64,000 nucleotides of DNA from Devosia sp. RR2S18. Its GTDB lineage: Bacteria; Pseudomonadota; Alphaproteobacteria; Rhizobiales; Devosiaceae. The position numbers and the translations under genes are program-made. Below are positions 56,594 to 64,000 of the stretch, in pieces. The first letter of the stretch is position 1. Every line of letters starts with the position of its first letter. The notes under the pieces are model-generated. The model made no database searches. It saw only the letters and a program-made list of their open reading frames with translations, and was not told the origin of the DNA. The stretch spans positions 2,690,001 to 2,754,000 of the forward strand of contig NZ_CP126539.1 in the NCBI RefSeq assembly GCF_030177755.1, given 5' to 3'.

Positions 56594-56738
56594 TCCCGCC
56601 TAGAGCGCTTGAACCGGGTGTCCCGATCAATGTAGATTTGTTCAGCCGGACTCAAGGGGAGCTTCGGCAATGCATCCCAGGCCGAAGTTTTTTATCAACG
56701 ACCGTCCGGTTTGATCCACGGCATGGTCACAGTGACCG

Positions 56739-57500
56739 TTAGCCCAACACCTTCCGATACAAGGCCCGGCCACCGCTGATCCCGTTGTCCAGGGTCTCCC
56801 GCTGAAAAGCTTGATCGTTATCGAAAAACAACTCGCAGATCATCTGGACATGGGGAATTGCCGTTTGCGCGGCCGGATACCAGTCTCGAACAGCGGCATT
56901 GCTTGCGGGGTTCATTGTGGGCGACCGATCAAAGGTCCAATGGAGGTCATCAAACAGGATGAAACCGCCCGGCTTGACGAGCTCCTTAAGCAGTATGGCG
57001 GCAGGTGCATCGTGCACAAAGCTGTGCGCGCCGTCGAGATAAGCGAAGTCGAGCATCGGTCCAGACCCTTCCCTGCGCTTTTTGAGGGCGATCTGTGCCA
57101 GGTTCCAGCTGTAACTGTCATAGGTTTTTCGCGAATTACCATAGGCTTCAATGTTGCTGAAGCCCTCGTTCAGTAGATCACGCGCGAGCTCGTCGACGGA
57201 CACCTCGAAATCGAACAGCAGCAGCTTGCCGCGGCCATTGAGCCGCTTGGCAATTGCAAAAGTGGTAGCGCCAACCCCTACGCCAATCTCCGCAACAACG
57301 GGAGCAAGGCATCCGGAGCCAAGAACATTATCAAGCACCAGGAGAGCATCCGCGGAAGGGGCGGAAATGCCTTGGTAGTGCGCCGTCCCGATCTTCTCTA
57401 GCATCGCCGGATTTCCCCGCAGATGAGCATAGTGCGATGGTAACGCAGTCGCGGAGCTTATGCATAAGTCGGGGCCCAGATTAGAAACCCAGACTTCCAT
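56739..57500 (-). CDS. SAM-dependent methyltransferase (Methyltransf_24 type)
   Basis: 253 residues from the ATG at 57500; the open frame continues upstream to a TTG overlapping the previous gene. Motif I VVAEIGVGVGATTFAIAK; acidic loop LLLFDFEVS. FAYLDGAHSFVHDAPAAILL with PGGFILFDDLHW is typical of Methyltransf_24/CmcI-like enzymes that methylate sugars or small molecules. It is the last gene of a three-gene run with an unknown protein and a GT2 enzyme, so a sugar O-methyltransferase is likely. Confidence 0.75.
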   Translation of the reverse strand: MEVWVSNLGPDLCISSATALPSHYAHLRGNPAMLEKIGTAHYQGISAPSADALLVLDNVLGSGCLAPVVAEIGVGVGATTFAIAKRLNGRGKLLLFDFEVSVDELARDLLNEGFSNIEAYGNSRKTYDSYSWNLAQIALKKRREGSGPMLDFAYLDGAHSFVHDAPAAILLKELVKPGGFILFDDLHWTFDRSPTMNPASNAAVRDWYPAAQTAIPHVQMICELFFDNDQAFQRETLDNGISGGRALYRKVLG

Positions 57501-57540
57501 AAAAGCAGCACAGTTATACCAAGCCAGTAGTGGGGCCAGA

Positions 57541-58185
57541 TCACGCCCCCCGAAGCAGCTCCAACCCAATCGCCACTGTGCTCAACGAAGAAGCGATCGG
57601 CTTTAAATCCGTAGCGTCGTTCGATGGACATTCAACGTATATGTTGCGGACGCGATCACGTCCATGCAGCAGGGCGAGGGCAGTCGAGACCGTCGCCTGA
57701 TCGGCAAAGAACTCGGCATTGGTGTGCATCTGACCGAAGGCGTGGTTGGTCGAGCTGCGCGTGGAGCGGGCAACGAAGTCACCGGACCAGTCAACACGCG
57801 TAAGCGGCACGGTATCCCGCAGCCGGTTGGCAATCGGGGCATGGCCATCGGCACGAGCCTTCTCGCAGACGATGTCGACGTCACCGGTCGAAATCGTCCG
57901 GAAGTGACCATCAACGCCGTTGATGTTGACGCCCGGGCGCAGCACCATGCGGATGGCTTCGGCATAATCTCCGCCTATCTTTATGCCATCGAACTCAAAA
58001 ACCTCGCCGCAATATCGGGCAGTCAGGATCGCACAGGCCAGAGCAAGGCTTTGCGATTTAAGATCCACTTCCTGCTTGCGGAAGATGATCGTAGACAAGA
58101 GGGGAAGGGCGTCGGTGTAGCAGTTGCTGGTGAGTTCAACGCAGGTTTCGCCGAGCGCGGCGTCGTAGGTTGCAGTGTAGCGCAT
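57541..58185 (-). CDS. Unknown protein of 214 residues in the glycan operon
   Basis: Begins MRYTATYDAALGETCVELTS one base after the stop of the GT2 gene. It contains GIKIGGDYAEAIRMVLRPGV and GDVDIVCEKARADG, and ends KPIASSLSTVAIGLELLRGA. Mixed alpha/beta in appearance, no membrane segment, no family recognised. Its place between a GT2 and a methyltransferase suggests a role in sugar modification or in coordinating those enzymes. Confidence 0.6.
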   Translation of the reverse strand: MRYTATYDAALGETCVELTSNCYTDALPLLSTIIFRKQEVDLKSQSLALACAILTARYCGEVFEFDGIKIGGDYAEAIRMVLRPGVNINGVDGHFRTISTGDVDIVCEKARADGHAPIANRLRDTVPLTRVDWSGDFVARSTRSSTNHAFGQMHTNAEFFADQATVSTALALLHGRDRVRNIYVECPSNDATDLKPIASSLSTVAIGLELLRGA

Positions 58186-58186
58186 C

Positions 58187-60493
58187 TTAGTGAACCCTGG
58201 AATTGAGCGTGAGCTCGCAAGCTTCACCGTTCGCCGCGATCTGATGGAAGGTCATCCCCGTCTGCAGTTCCAGGCTGAACTGTGATTGCTGAATGGCCTC
58301 GTGGCCACGGATAGACGGAGACACGAGGCTGTAGACCTGACCGTCTTCATTGAAGTCGGCGACGATCTTAAGGGCATGCCCCATCAGGGACTGTGCATTC
58401 ACCCGATTCAGGCGGGCCATGAGTGATGAGAGATCGTCGAATGTCTCGGACCTGAGAGCGCGCTCACCCGACTGCAGGTTGAGATCTTTCCAGTTGAATG
58501 GAACTTCGCGGTCGATCTTACTTTGCTGCACGGAGCTCATCTGGACGGGTATCCCGAGCAGGGCTTCGATTTCCTTCTTGATCTTGCGTGCTTTTTTTAA
58601 GCTCTTGATCGCCGCCGAGCGGAAGTAGATCGGCTGATTAAGGCCAGCGTTGCGGGTGCAGAAGTCACCGGGAGTGACTCCGAACACTGCTTCGAGCATA
58701 CCAGCGTTCATTTTGATGATGGTGCTGGACGGATCTGCTTGTGTTAACGGCTCCTCGGTCGGCTCGTGAGCATCAAGCAAGTTCTGCTGCAGATGCTCAG
58801 TGAATTCTTCCGAGGCTTCCGCCGGAGCCACCTGGATTGGCTCGGCAACCTGCTGCGCTTTGAAGGCGGTGATCGGGATGTAGATCTGCCAAACGCCGGC
58901 ATAGTCCGGAAGCTTGGAGACTATCGTATCGAAAGACATCTGGTTGCGGCAGTAGACCTCCTTGTCGATTTCCTTGGCCCGCTCGCGCAGACCGGCATCC
59001 TTATTCCAACAGTAGGTGTTGAGGGCGCGGGTTCGGGCCGTCTGCCCGTTTGACGCTTGGTTAGCCGTGCCCGTGATGGTCACGTTGCTCGAGTGATAGC
59101 GTCGTAGCGTCACGTAGCTGCCGGTGTGCTCGATCCTGAAGCCCATGAGAGCCATTCGCAAGGCAAGGTCGAGATCCGAACCGAGCGCAAACGCCTCGTC
59201 ATAGGGAACCGTTTGCATAACGTCCTTGCGGTAGAAACAGGCGGGATGAGCTGTTATCTTGCCGGTGCCGCGCAGCAAGGTGGCTGCGGTACGCTGCTTG
59301 CCGCTGTTGCGCTCGATCACGCCAGTGGTTTCGTCCCAGTCGATCCAGCCTCCATGCGAACCGTGGATCTGACCATCCTTCTGGAAGGCGCGTAGATGGT
59401 CGGCAAGACGGTTGGGCAAAGCCGTGTCGTCATCATCCACGACGCAGATATATTTGCCGCGAGCGTTTTCCGTAACCAGGTTGCGAGCGCCCGGAATGGA
59501 GGCCCGGCTTGTGCTTTCAAGTCGGATTAGCCCCTTAGCCCATTGTATTTTGTTGAGCGAAGCGCGCAAGTTTTCGACAGCTTGCTCGCTGGAGCCATTG
59601 TCCACCACCATGATCTCGAAGTCATGGTCGATCTGCCCGCGAAAGCTGTCGATCGCTTCACGCACCATGCGGAGATGATTTGGGCGCTCCGTCGTTGCGA
59701 TCCCGAGCGTAACCAGCGGTGCAATTCGCTTCTGGATCTGGGGAGATGCGATTTCAGCGAAATTCGAATACAGGAAAGACATGGAGCGCAGCACGCTCTT
59801 GTCCGTATGAGCAATCTTTTGGTTCTGCTGACGAAGCTTCAGAATGCCGTTCATGGAGATCGATGGCTTATGCCACACATGGAAGAGCTGGAGGGCAGCA
59901 TTGTCCGCCCAATAAAGAGTGCGACCCGAACGGCGAACACGCTCAGCGAAATCTCCGTCCTCATTGCCCCATCCGGTAAAGCGTGAATCCACGCCGCCCA
60001 CGGCTTCCCAGGTCTTGCGCGAGAAGATTACAAGTCCACCCTGACCCCACTTGGCGCGGAGCCGACCTTTTGGCTTTCCGCCATTCAGCACCACCTTCAA
60101 GGCGTCCTGCACGGAAAGTTCCTCGTGCAGGTCTGTGGCCTGAGCAATGCCGATACCCAGACGACCGGCGGCTGCATCGGCAACCATGCGTTCCAGTTCG
60201 CCTCTGCTGCAGTTGGAAATCAACATGTCAGCGTCGGCTTTGGCGATCACGTCATTGGACGCAAGCAGCACCCCGGCATTTATGGCTTCACCGCAGCTCC
60301 ATATTTCCGCTTCGAGGCGTACAACTGTCGCGATGGAGGGCACGTGTTCGCTAAGAACAATTGGCTCAGCGGAGCCGAAATCGACCACAATTATTTCGTT
60401 GAGGTAGGGTGAACCCAGCGCCGCAAAGCTTTGGATACAAGCATCGACACGTTCACTGGGCCAATTCCGGACAGGCAAGACAAGCGTGAGCAC
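58187..60493 (-). CDS. Glycosyltransferase with two GT2 (GT-A) domains
   Basis: 768 residues. Domain 1 (1-235): LTLVLPVRNWPSERVDACIQ, DADMLIS as the DxD site, and VGGVDSRFTGWGNEDGDFAE. Domain 2 (about 262-480): VTLGIATTERPNHLRMVREA, VVDDDDTALPNRLADHLRAF (DxD) and YDEAFALGSDLDLALRMAL. The C-terminal ~290 residues are of unknown fold and include a basic helix (KSLKKARKIKKEIEALLG). Two GT-A modules in one chain resemble chondroitin/hyaluronan-type or repeat-making enzymes. Probably adds two residues or builds a repeat. Confidence 0.87.
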   Translation of the reverse strand: MLTLVLPVRNWPSERVDACIQSFAALGSPYLNEIIVVDFGSAEPIVLSEHVPSIATVVRLEAEIWSCGEAINAGVLLASNDVIAKADADMLISNCSRGELERMVADAAAGRLGIGIAQATDLHEELSVQDALKVVLNGGKPKGRLRAKWGQGGLVIFSRKTWEAVGGVDSRFTGWGNEDGDFAERVRRSGRTLYWADNAALQLFHVWHKPSISMNGILKLRQQNQKIAHTDKSVLRSMSFLYSNFAEIASPQIQKRIAPLVTLGIATTERPNHLRMVREAIDSFRGQIDHDFEIMVVDNGSSEQAVENLRASLNKIQWAKGLIRLESTSRASIPGARNLVTENARGKYICVVDDDDTALPNRLADHLRAFQKDGQIHGSHGGWIDWDETTGVIERNSGKQRTAATLLRGTGKITAHPACFYRKDVMQTVPYDEAFALGSDLDLALRMALMGFRIEHTGSYVTLRRYHSSNVTITGTANQASNGQTARTRALNTYCWNKDAGLRERAKEIDKEVYCRNQMSFDTIVSKLPDYAGVWQIYIPITAFKAQQVAEPIQVAPAEASEEFTEHLQQNLLDAHEPTEEPLTQADPSSTIIKMNAGMLEAVFGVTPGDFCTRNAGLNQPIYFRSAAIKSLKKARKIKKEIEALLGIPVQMSSVQQSKIDREVPFNWKDLNLQSGERALRSETFDDLSSLMARLNRVNAQSLMGHALKIVADFNEDGQVYSLVSPSIRGHEAIQQSQFSLELQTGMTFHQIAANGEACELTLNSRVH

Positions 60494-60570
60494 AGTTGAT
60501 TCCTCAGAAGTTGGGTTGATCGCTACCCAACTCCCGAAGCTTAGCGACGGTATGGTTACTCGTACGTTAA

Positions 60571-60969
60571 TCAGCCCGCGGAGCTAGTCGGGAAATTGTC
60601 CAGCGTCTCCGAACCAATTGCTGTAATTATTCTATTGCCAACGCCGAAACCGACATCGCCGCTGCGCGCTGCAATAGCCAAATCACGCAATACTATAGTT
60701 GATCCACCAGTCGTATCTAAAAGCATTGCGTTGAGCTGCTCCAGAGATAGGCGGTTATTTCCAACTACAATGAAGCGTACACCCATGTCTTGAAGACGTT
60801 TAACCAGAACTTGCGCATTGGATACGTCTCCCTGCGCTGCCTGTTGTTGAACCATGTTCAGGAACATGGATGGGTCAACATCATAGCTCAGGGTAGGTGT
60901 CACCGAAGTTGCTACAATAGCTGTAGCTGCTAGGGCGGCGGTGAGCTTCTTCAAGTCGAATTTACGCAT
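60571..60969 (-). CDS. Secreted hypothetical protein of 132 residues
   Basis: Signal peptide (MRKFDLKKLTAALAATAIVA, cleavage near TLS) with GGAG ahead of the ATG. The mature part has QQQAAQGDVSNAQVLVKRLQ and VRFIVVGNNRLSLEQLNAML. No family recognised. It lies just upstream of the GT2 operon on the same strand. Confidence 0.65.
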   Translation of the reverse strand: MRKFDLKKLTAALAATAIVATSVTPTLSYDVDPSMFLNMVQQQAAQGDVSNAQVLVKRLQDMGVRFIVVGNNRLSLEQLNAMLLDTTGGSTIVLRDLAIAARSGDVGFGVGNRIITAIGSETLDNFPTSSAG

Positions 60970-61052
60970 CTCAAACTCCGTATTTATACGGCAATATGGA
61001 GCGGATCCGTTTCGGTACGATTAACGTCCTATGGACGTTTTGCTCCTGTCCA

Positions 61053-61373
61053 TTAGTTGTGCTGACAGCCATTCAAGTGGGCCTTCTCGTGGGCCAGGAC
61101 GAGTTCAGACATCCGGGGACTCATTCTTTCTTCTAAGAGGATCACTCTGCCTTCTAGCGTGCACGCCTTCCTACCTCCGCACCAGAAGTTCGTCTCGAAC
61201 GAGGCAACCCGCTCGACCGTATAGTTCTGCGTAGGTTCTGCGAGGCACCTCAGCGAGTTAGGCACACTGAATTTCCAGCCATCAACCTCGACATAGCGCC
61301 ACTCCGCTGCCTCCGTCGTAAGCGGTGCAGCAAGCAGACACGCTGCAATTGCAAGAGAGTGGAAATTCGGCAC
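61053..61373 (-). CDS. Small secreted protein with a metzincin-like HExxHxxGxxH motif
   Basis: 106 residues from a GTG at 61373 with GGAGG upstream; a TTG nine codons earlier is the alternative. Signal peptide with LAIAACLLAAPLTTEA. The mature part has four cysteines (RCLA, FWCGG, ACTL, GCQH). It ends LAHEKAHLNGCQHN, a full HExxHxxGxxH zinc signature placed at the extreme C-terminus, so no Met-turn follows. Small proteins with HExxHxNG endings are known in alphaproteobacteria, but their activity is not established to my knowledge. Confidence 0.65.
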   Translation of the reverse strand: MPNFHSLAIAACLLAAPLTTEAAEWRYVEVDGWKFSVPNSLRCLAEPTQNYTVERVASFETNFWCGGRKACTLEGRVILLEERMSPRMSELVLAHEKAHLNGCQHN

Positions 61374-62116
61374 TGATGTCCTCCACGACTGAAGGACCAA
61401 TAATGTTGTCTGCCGAGTGAATTACCATGTTTACCGATGATTAACGTTACCGGCGATGCGAATCCACTTGATCGGATATTGCGGTGGTGCGAACTCAGAA
61501 GCCTGGCAGCGGACTAGCAAGCAACTACAAAGCGATGACGATCGCCCGGCGGAGCTCCGTACCCGCCCACTTTTTGCTGACGAGTAGCGAGGTGATGCTG
61601 CTACTAGGTCGAACTCGGGGGTGAAAGAAACACTACGTCCATCATGCAGTTCCAGGGGCCTCTCTCAGAGCGGTAGATGGATTTGATCCCACGAGCTTTC
61701 TGTCGAAGGGGAAGAGGACCTCAAGTCCATAGAAGGGTCGTTTCCTTAGAAGTGATTGGCCTCCAACAGGGGGAGTGTTCTTTCTATCTCTCTAAAGAAA
61801 ACCACACACACCCACATTCTCTCTATCCATACCTTTATGCATTACCAGAACGTTTATTATTCCTGCATATCGGTGCTGCCCCCGCCTGAATGAGCATCTG
61901 TAAAGTCAGCTAATTTCGGTGTTGGCGGGGTATAGCCCGACTAAGTTGACACTGATTTCCCCTCAAAATAGGTCGAGCCCGTACACGATATCCGGGTAGG
62001 TGGGGCGGTCCTCGCCTGGGGGGCTAAACGGTTGTCAGTGAGCTTCTCTGCTCATCCTAGACAGGAGTGGACCCCGCCCTGCAGCAGGACAGTGGATCTC
62101 AAAGACGTCGGAAGAA
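61374..62116. other. About 740 bases without a supported gene
   Basis: Between the small secreted protein and the stop of the integrase. No tRNA gene, attachment-site repeat or convincing reading frame was seen. An attachment site would be expected close to the integrase gene, but it could not be recognised without its partner. Confidence 0.45.
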
Positions 62117-62457
62117 TCAGCTAGTCGGAAGGCAGACGTCCTCTGCAACACTCAAGTACGCTCGCTCAACGACGGCTGCGGCTTTTTCTGCAGCATCTCT
62201 CCGAGTACCGTCACTTAGATGTGCATAGCGTTGGGTGGTTCGGAGTTGGGTATGCCCCAAGAGATCTTGCACTACATAGATGGACACGCCGGTGTTCACC
62301 AGGAAGCTTGCAAACGAGTGCCGCAGATCATGCAGTCGGACATCGGGAAGCCCTGCTCGTTTTCTGATGCGGTGCCACGGTCCATACAGCGATGATGGGG
62401 GACGTCCGGTCTCGGGCGATGGGAAGATGTAGGGATTGCCTTTGGTGCGCTTGATTG

Positions 62458-62465
62458 CCTTCAAC
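62458..62465. repeat. 8-bp target duplication CCTTCAAC, left copy
   Basis: CCTTCAAC at 62458-62465 is repeated at 63892-63899, directly outside the IS256 copy. Confidence 0.88.
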
Positions 62466-63891
62466 GATCGTGTCCTTCGGCGTGGTGTAACTGAGGCAGG
62501 GCCTCCACGCATATCCGGCTTGGCCGGGTTGGTCAGCGTGCGGGGACTGCCGGCAGGCTGACGAGGGGATCATCGCTCAAATGGGCAACGGATTCCAGCG
62601 ACATGTATCTGGCGCGCTGCACAGCCCACTCATCGTTTTGCTCGAGCAGGATGGCGCCCACGAGCCGGACGATGGCATCCTCGTTGGGGAAGATGCCCAC
62701 CACCTCGGTCCGGCGCTTCACCTCGCCATTGACCCGTTTTATCGGGTTGTTCGAGTGAAGCTTGGCCCGATGCTCCTTGGGGAAGCTCATATAGGCGAGG
62801 ACGTCGTGCTCGGCCTCATCCATGATGGTGGCGAGCTTGGGCACGCGAGTGCGGATCTGGTCGGCAACGGCGCGCCATTGGATACTTGCGGCCTCAGGGG
62901 TCTCCTGGGCGAAGGCTGTAGCGATAAAGGCGCTGGCCACCCGGCGACCGCTCTTGCCAGCATGAGCAAGGACGTTGCGCATGAAGTGAACCCGGCAGCG
63001 TTGCCAGGTTGCACAAAGGACCTTGGTGACAGCCGCCTTGATGCCTTATCATGAGCATCGGAGATGACCAGCTTCACGCCTCGTAGGCCGCGGCGGGTCA
63101 GCTTGCGCAGGAACTCGGTCCAGATCGCCTCGGCTTCCGAGGTGCCGATCTCCATGCCCAGCACCTCGCGTCTACCATCGGCGTTGACGCCGATAGCCAT
63201 GATGGCAGCCACCGAGACAATGCGGCCACCCCGGCGCACCTTGAGGTAGGTGGCGTCGATCCACAGATAGGGCCAATCGCCCTCGATCGGTCGGTCCAGG
63301 AACGCTTTAACCTTACCGTCGATCTCCTCGCATAGCCGGCTCACCTGGCTTTTGGAGATGCCGCTCATGCCCATGGCCTTGACCAGGTCATCTACCGAGC
63401 GGGTGGAAATGCCTTGGATGTAGGCTTCTTGGATCACTGCCGTCAGCGCCTTCTCCGCCATCCGGCGCGGCTCAAGAAAGCCAGGGAAGTAGCTGCCCTT
63501 GCGCAGCTTGGGGATGCGCAGCTCGACTGTGCCGGCTCGTGTCTCCCAGTCCCGTTCGCGGTAGCCATTGCGCTGGACCCGCCGCTCAGTGCTCTTCTCG
63601 CCATAAGCGGCGCCGGTGGCAGCGCTAACCTCCAGCTCCATCAACCGTTCAGCAGCAAAGCCAATCATCTCGCGCAGAATATCGGCGTCGGGGGTCTTCT
63701 CTACCAGCGTGCGCAGGTTCATCATCGAGTCGGTCATCGGTGGTCCTTCAGGTGCAGGGTTGGGGTAAGCAACCAGACCTTACCGGAAATCCGTCGATGA
63801 CCACCCAGCCGCTCGCTCGCTACGGCGCTCGTAATGGCGCGCTCGCGAGCGGCTTGACCAGCTCAGTTACACCACGTCCCGGGACACGACC
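62466..63891 (-). mobile_element. IS256-family element, copy 2, inside integrase
   Basis: 1426 bp, in the opposite orientation to copy 1 (16448-19256). The same inner repeats GTGGTGTAACTGAG (62482-62495) and its complement (63862-63875) are present, and the outer repeats start GATCGTGTCC and GGTCGTGTCC. The 8-bp duplication outside proves simple insertion. Confidence 0.9.
62533..63737 (-). pseudogene. IS256-family transposase, frameshifted (copy 2)
   Basis: Same protein as the copy-1 transposase ([20 protein letters not shown] onward). At about 63049 the codons after VISDAH read GATAAGG where copy 1 has GAGGG. This two-base gain shifts the frame. The rest of the protein ([20 protein letters not shown] to LVSLPAVPAR) continues in the other frame to 62533. 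With copy 1 split by IS1111, neither copy encodes an intact transposase. Confidence 0.88.
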
Positions 63892-63899
63892 CCTTCAAC
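63892..63899. repeat. 8-bp target duplication CCTTCAAC, right copy
   Basis: Partner of 62458-62465; see that entry. Confidence 0.88.
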
Positions 63900-64000
63900 A
63901 GCGTAATCGCCTGCCCGCTTAACGTAATCTTCCGAGGCTTGCCGGACTTCGAGCGAGGGACCAGCAGTGTCCTCTTGCGCCAGTCAATCTGCTTCCACTC

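Larger units (their letters stand above)
62117..64000 (-). pseudogene. Tyrosine recombinase (integrase), split by IS256 and running off the window
   Basis: The minus strand from 64000 to 63892 reads WKQIDWRKRTLLVPRSKSGK and PRKITLSGQAITLLK. After the IS256 it continues at 62465 with AIKRTKGNPYIFPSPETGRP, then RLHDLRHSFAS (HxxR box), LLGHTQLRTTQRYAH (catalytic Tyr), and stops at 62117. Removing the element and one copy of the CCTTCAAC duplication restores a continuous catalytic domain. The N-terminal part is outside the window. Confidence 0.88.

Noticed and set aside
61660-61700. A stretch reminiscent of a tRNA (GAGCGGTAGAT with GATTTGATCCCA) as an integrase target.
   Set aside because: The arms do not pair into a cloverleaf and no acceptor stem could be assembled.
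16448-63891. The two oppositely oriented IS256 copies look like the ends of a 47-kb composite transposon.
   Set aside because: Each copy has its own 8-bp duplication (GACCCGTG and CCTTCAAC) directly on both sides. They inserted separately; the segment between them was not moved as a unit by them.
1-64000. CRISPR array, rRNA or tRNA genes.
   Set aside because: No regularly spaced direct repeats and no cloverleaf or rRNA-like sequence were noticed on either strand; absence by eye is not proof.

Overview
The window reads as the accessory (plasmid or genomic-island) DNA of an alphaproteobacterium, most likely a member of Hyphomicrobiales. This is an inference from the high G+C, the three-gene IS66 elements, the IS1111/IS110, IS5, IS256 and ISL3 families, and the frequent GTG/TTG starts with ATGA overlaps. 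No rRNA, tRNA or core housekeeping gene was found. IS elements make up a large share of it, often one inside another, and most are themselves broken.

Layout. (1) 1-6.1 kb: an IS66 element cuts off a tyrosine recombinase gene. That gene is the last of a tight leftward operon: GIY-YIG/DUF4357 protein, soluble FtsH-like AAA+ M41 protease, tyrosine recombinase. This is the best candidate for an undescribed system. (2) 7.4-12.4 kb: a ribose/xylose-type sugar ABC transporter (substrate-binding protein, double ATPase, permease) diverges from an FGGY carbohydrate kinase. (3) 13.2-23.6 kb: a ParA-like ATPase with small partner ORFs, an unknown gene broken by a G9 tract, and a MobV-type relaxase, suggesting a mobilisable replicon. 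It is invaded by IS256 (itself hit by IS1111) and by IS5 (itself hit by IS110). (4) 24.1-34.95 kb: ISL3, an RTX/DUF4214 secreted protein, then IS66 hit by IS1111 and IS66 hit by IS5. (5) 35-61.4 kb: a surface polysaccharide locus, interrupted at 43.1-45.7 kb by IS debris. (6) 62.1-64 kb: a second tyrosine recombinase, split by another copy of the first IS256 with an 8-bp target duplication.

How the genes work together. The polysaccharide locus has a phosphoglycosyl transferase to start the chain and ManC to make GDP-mannose. It also has several GT4 and GT2 enzymes, including a 1217-residue protein with three GT-B domains. A methyltransferase that may cap the chain is translationally coupled to Wzt and Wzm; Wzt has a C-terminal glycan-binding domain. 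This is the layout of ABC-transporter-dependent O-polysaccharides of the polymannose kind. Two secreted RTX/DUF4214 proteins share nearly the same C-terminal ~130 residues, and one of them carries a metzincin protease domain.

Limits. Everything here was read by eye. Family names rest on visible motifs and remembered family features, not on searches, and most IS ends are approximate. The exceptions are the elements for which direct repeats or terminal inverted repeats are given.
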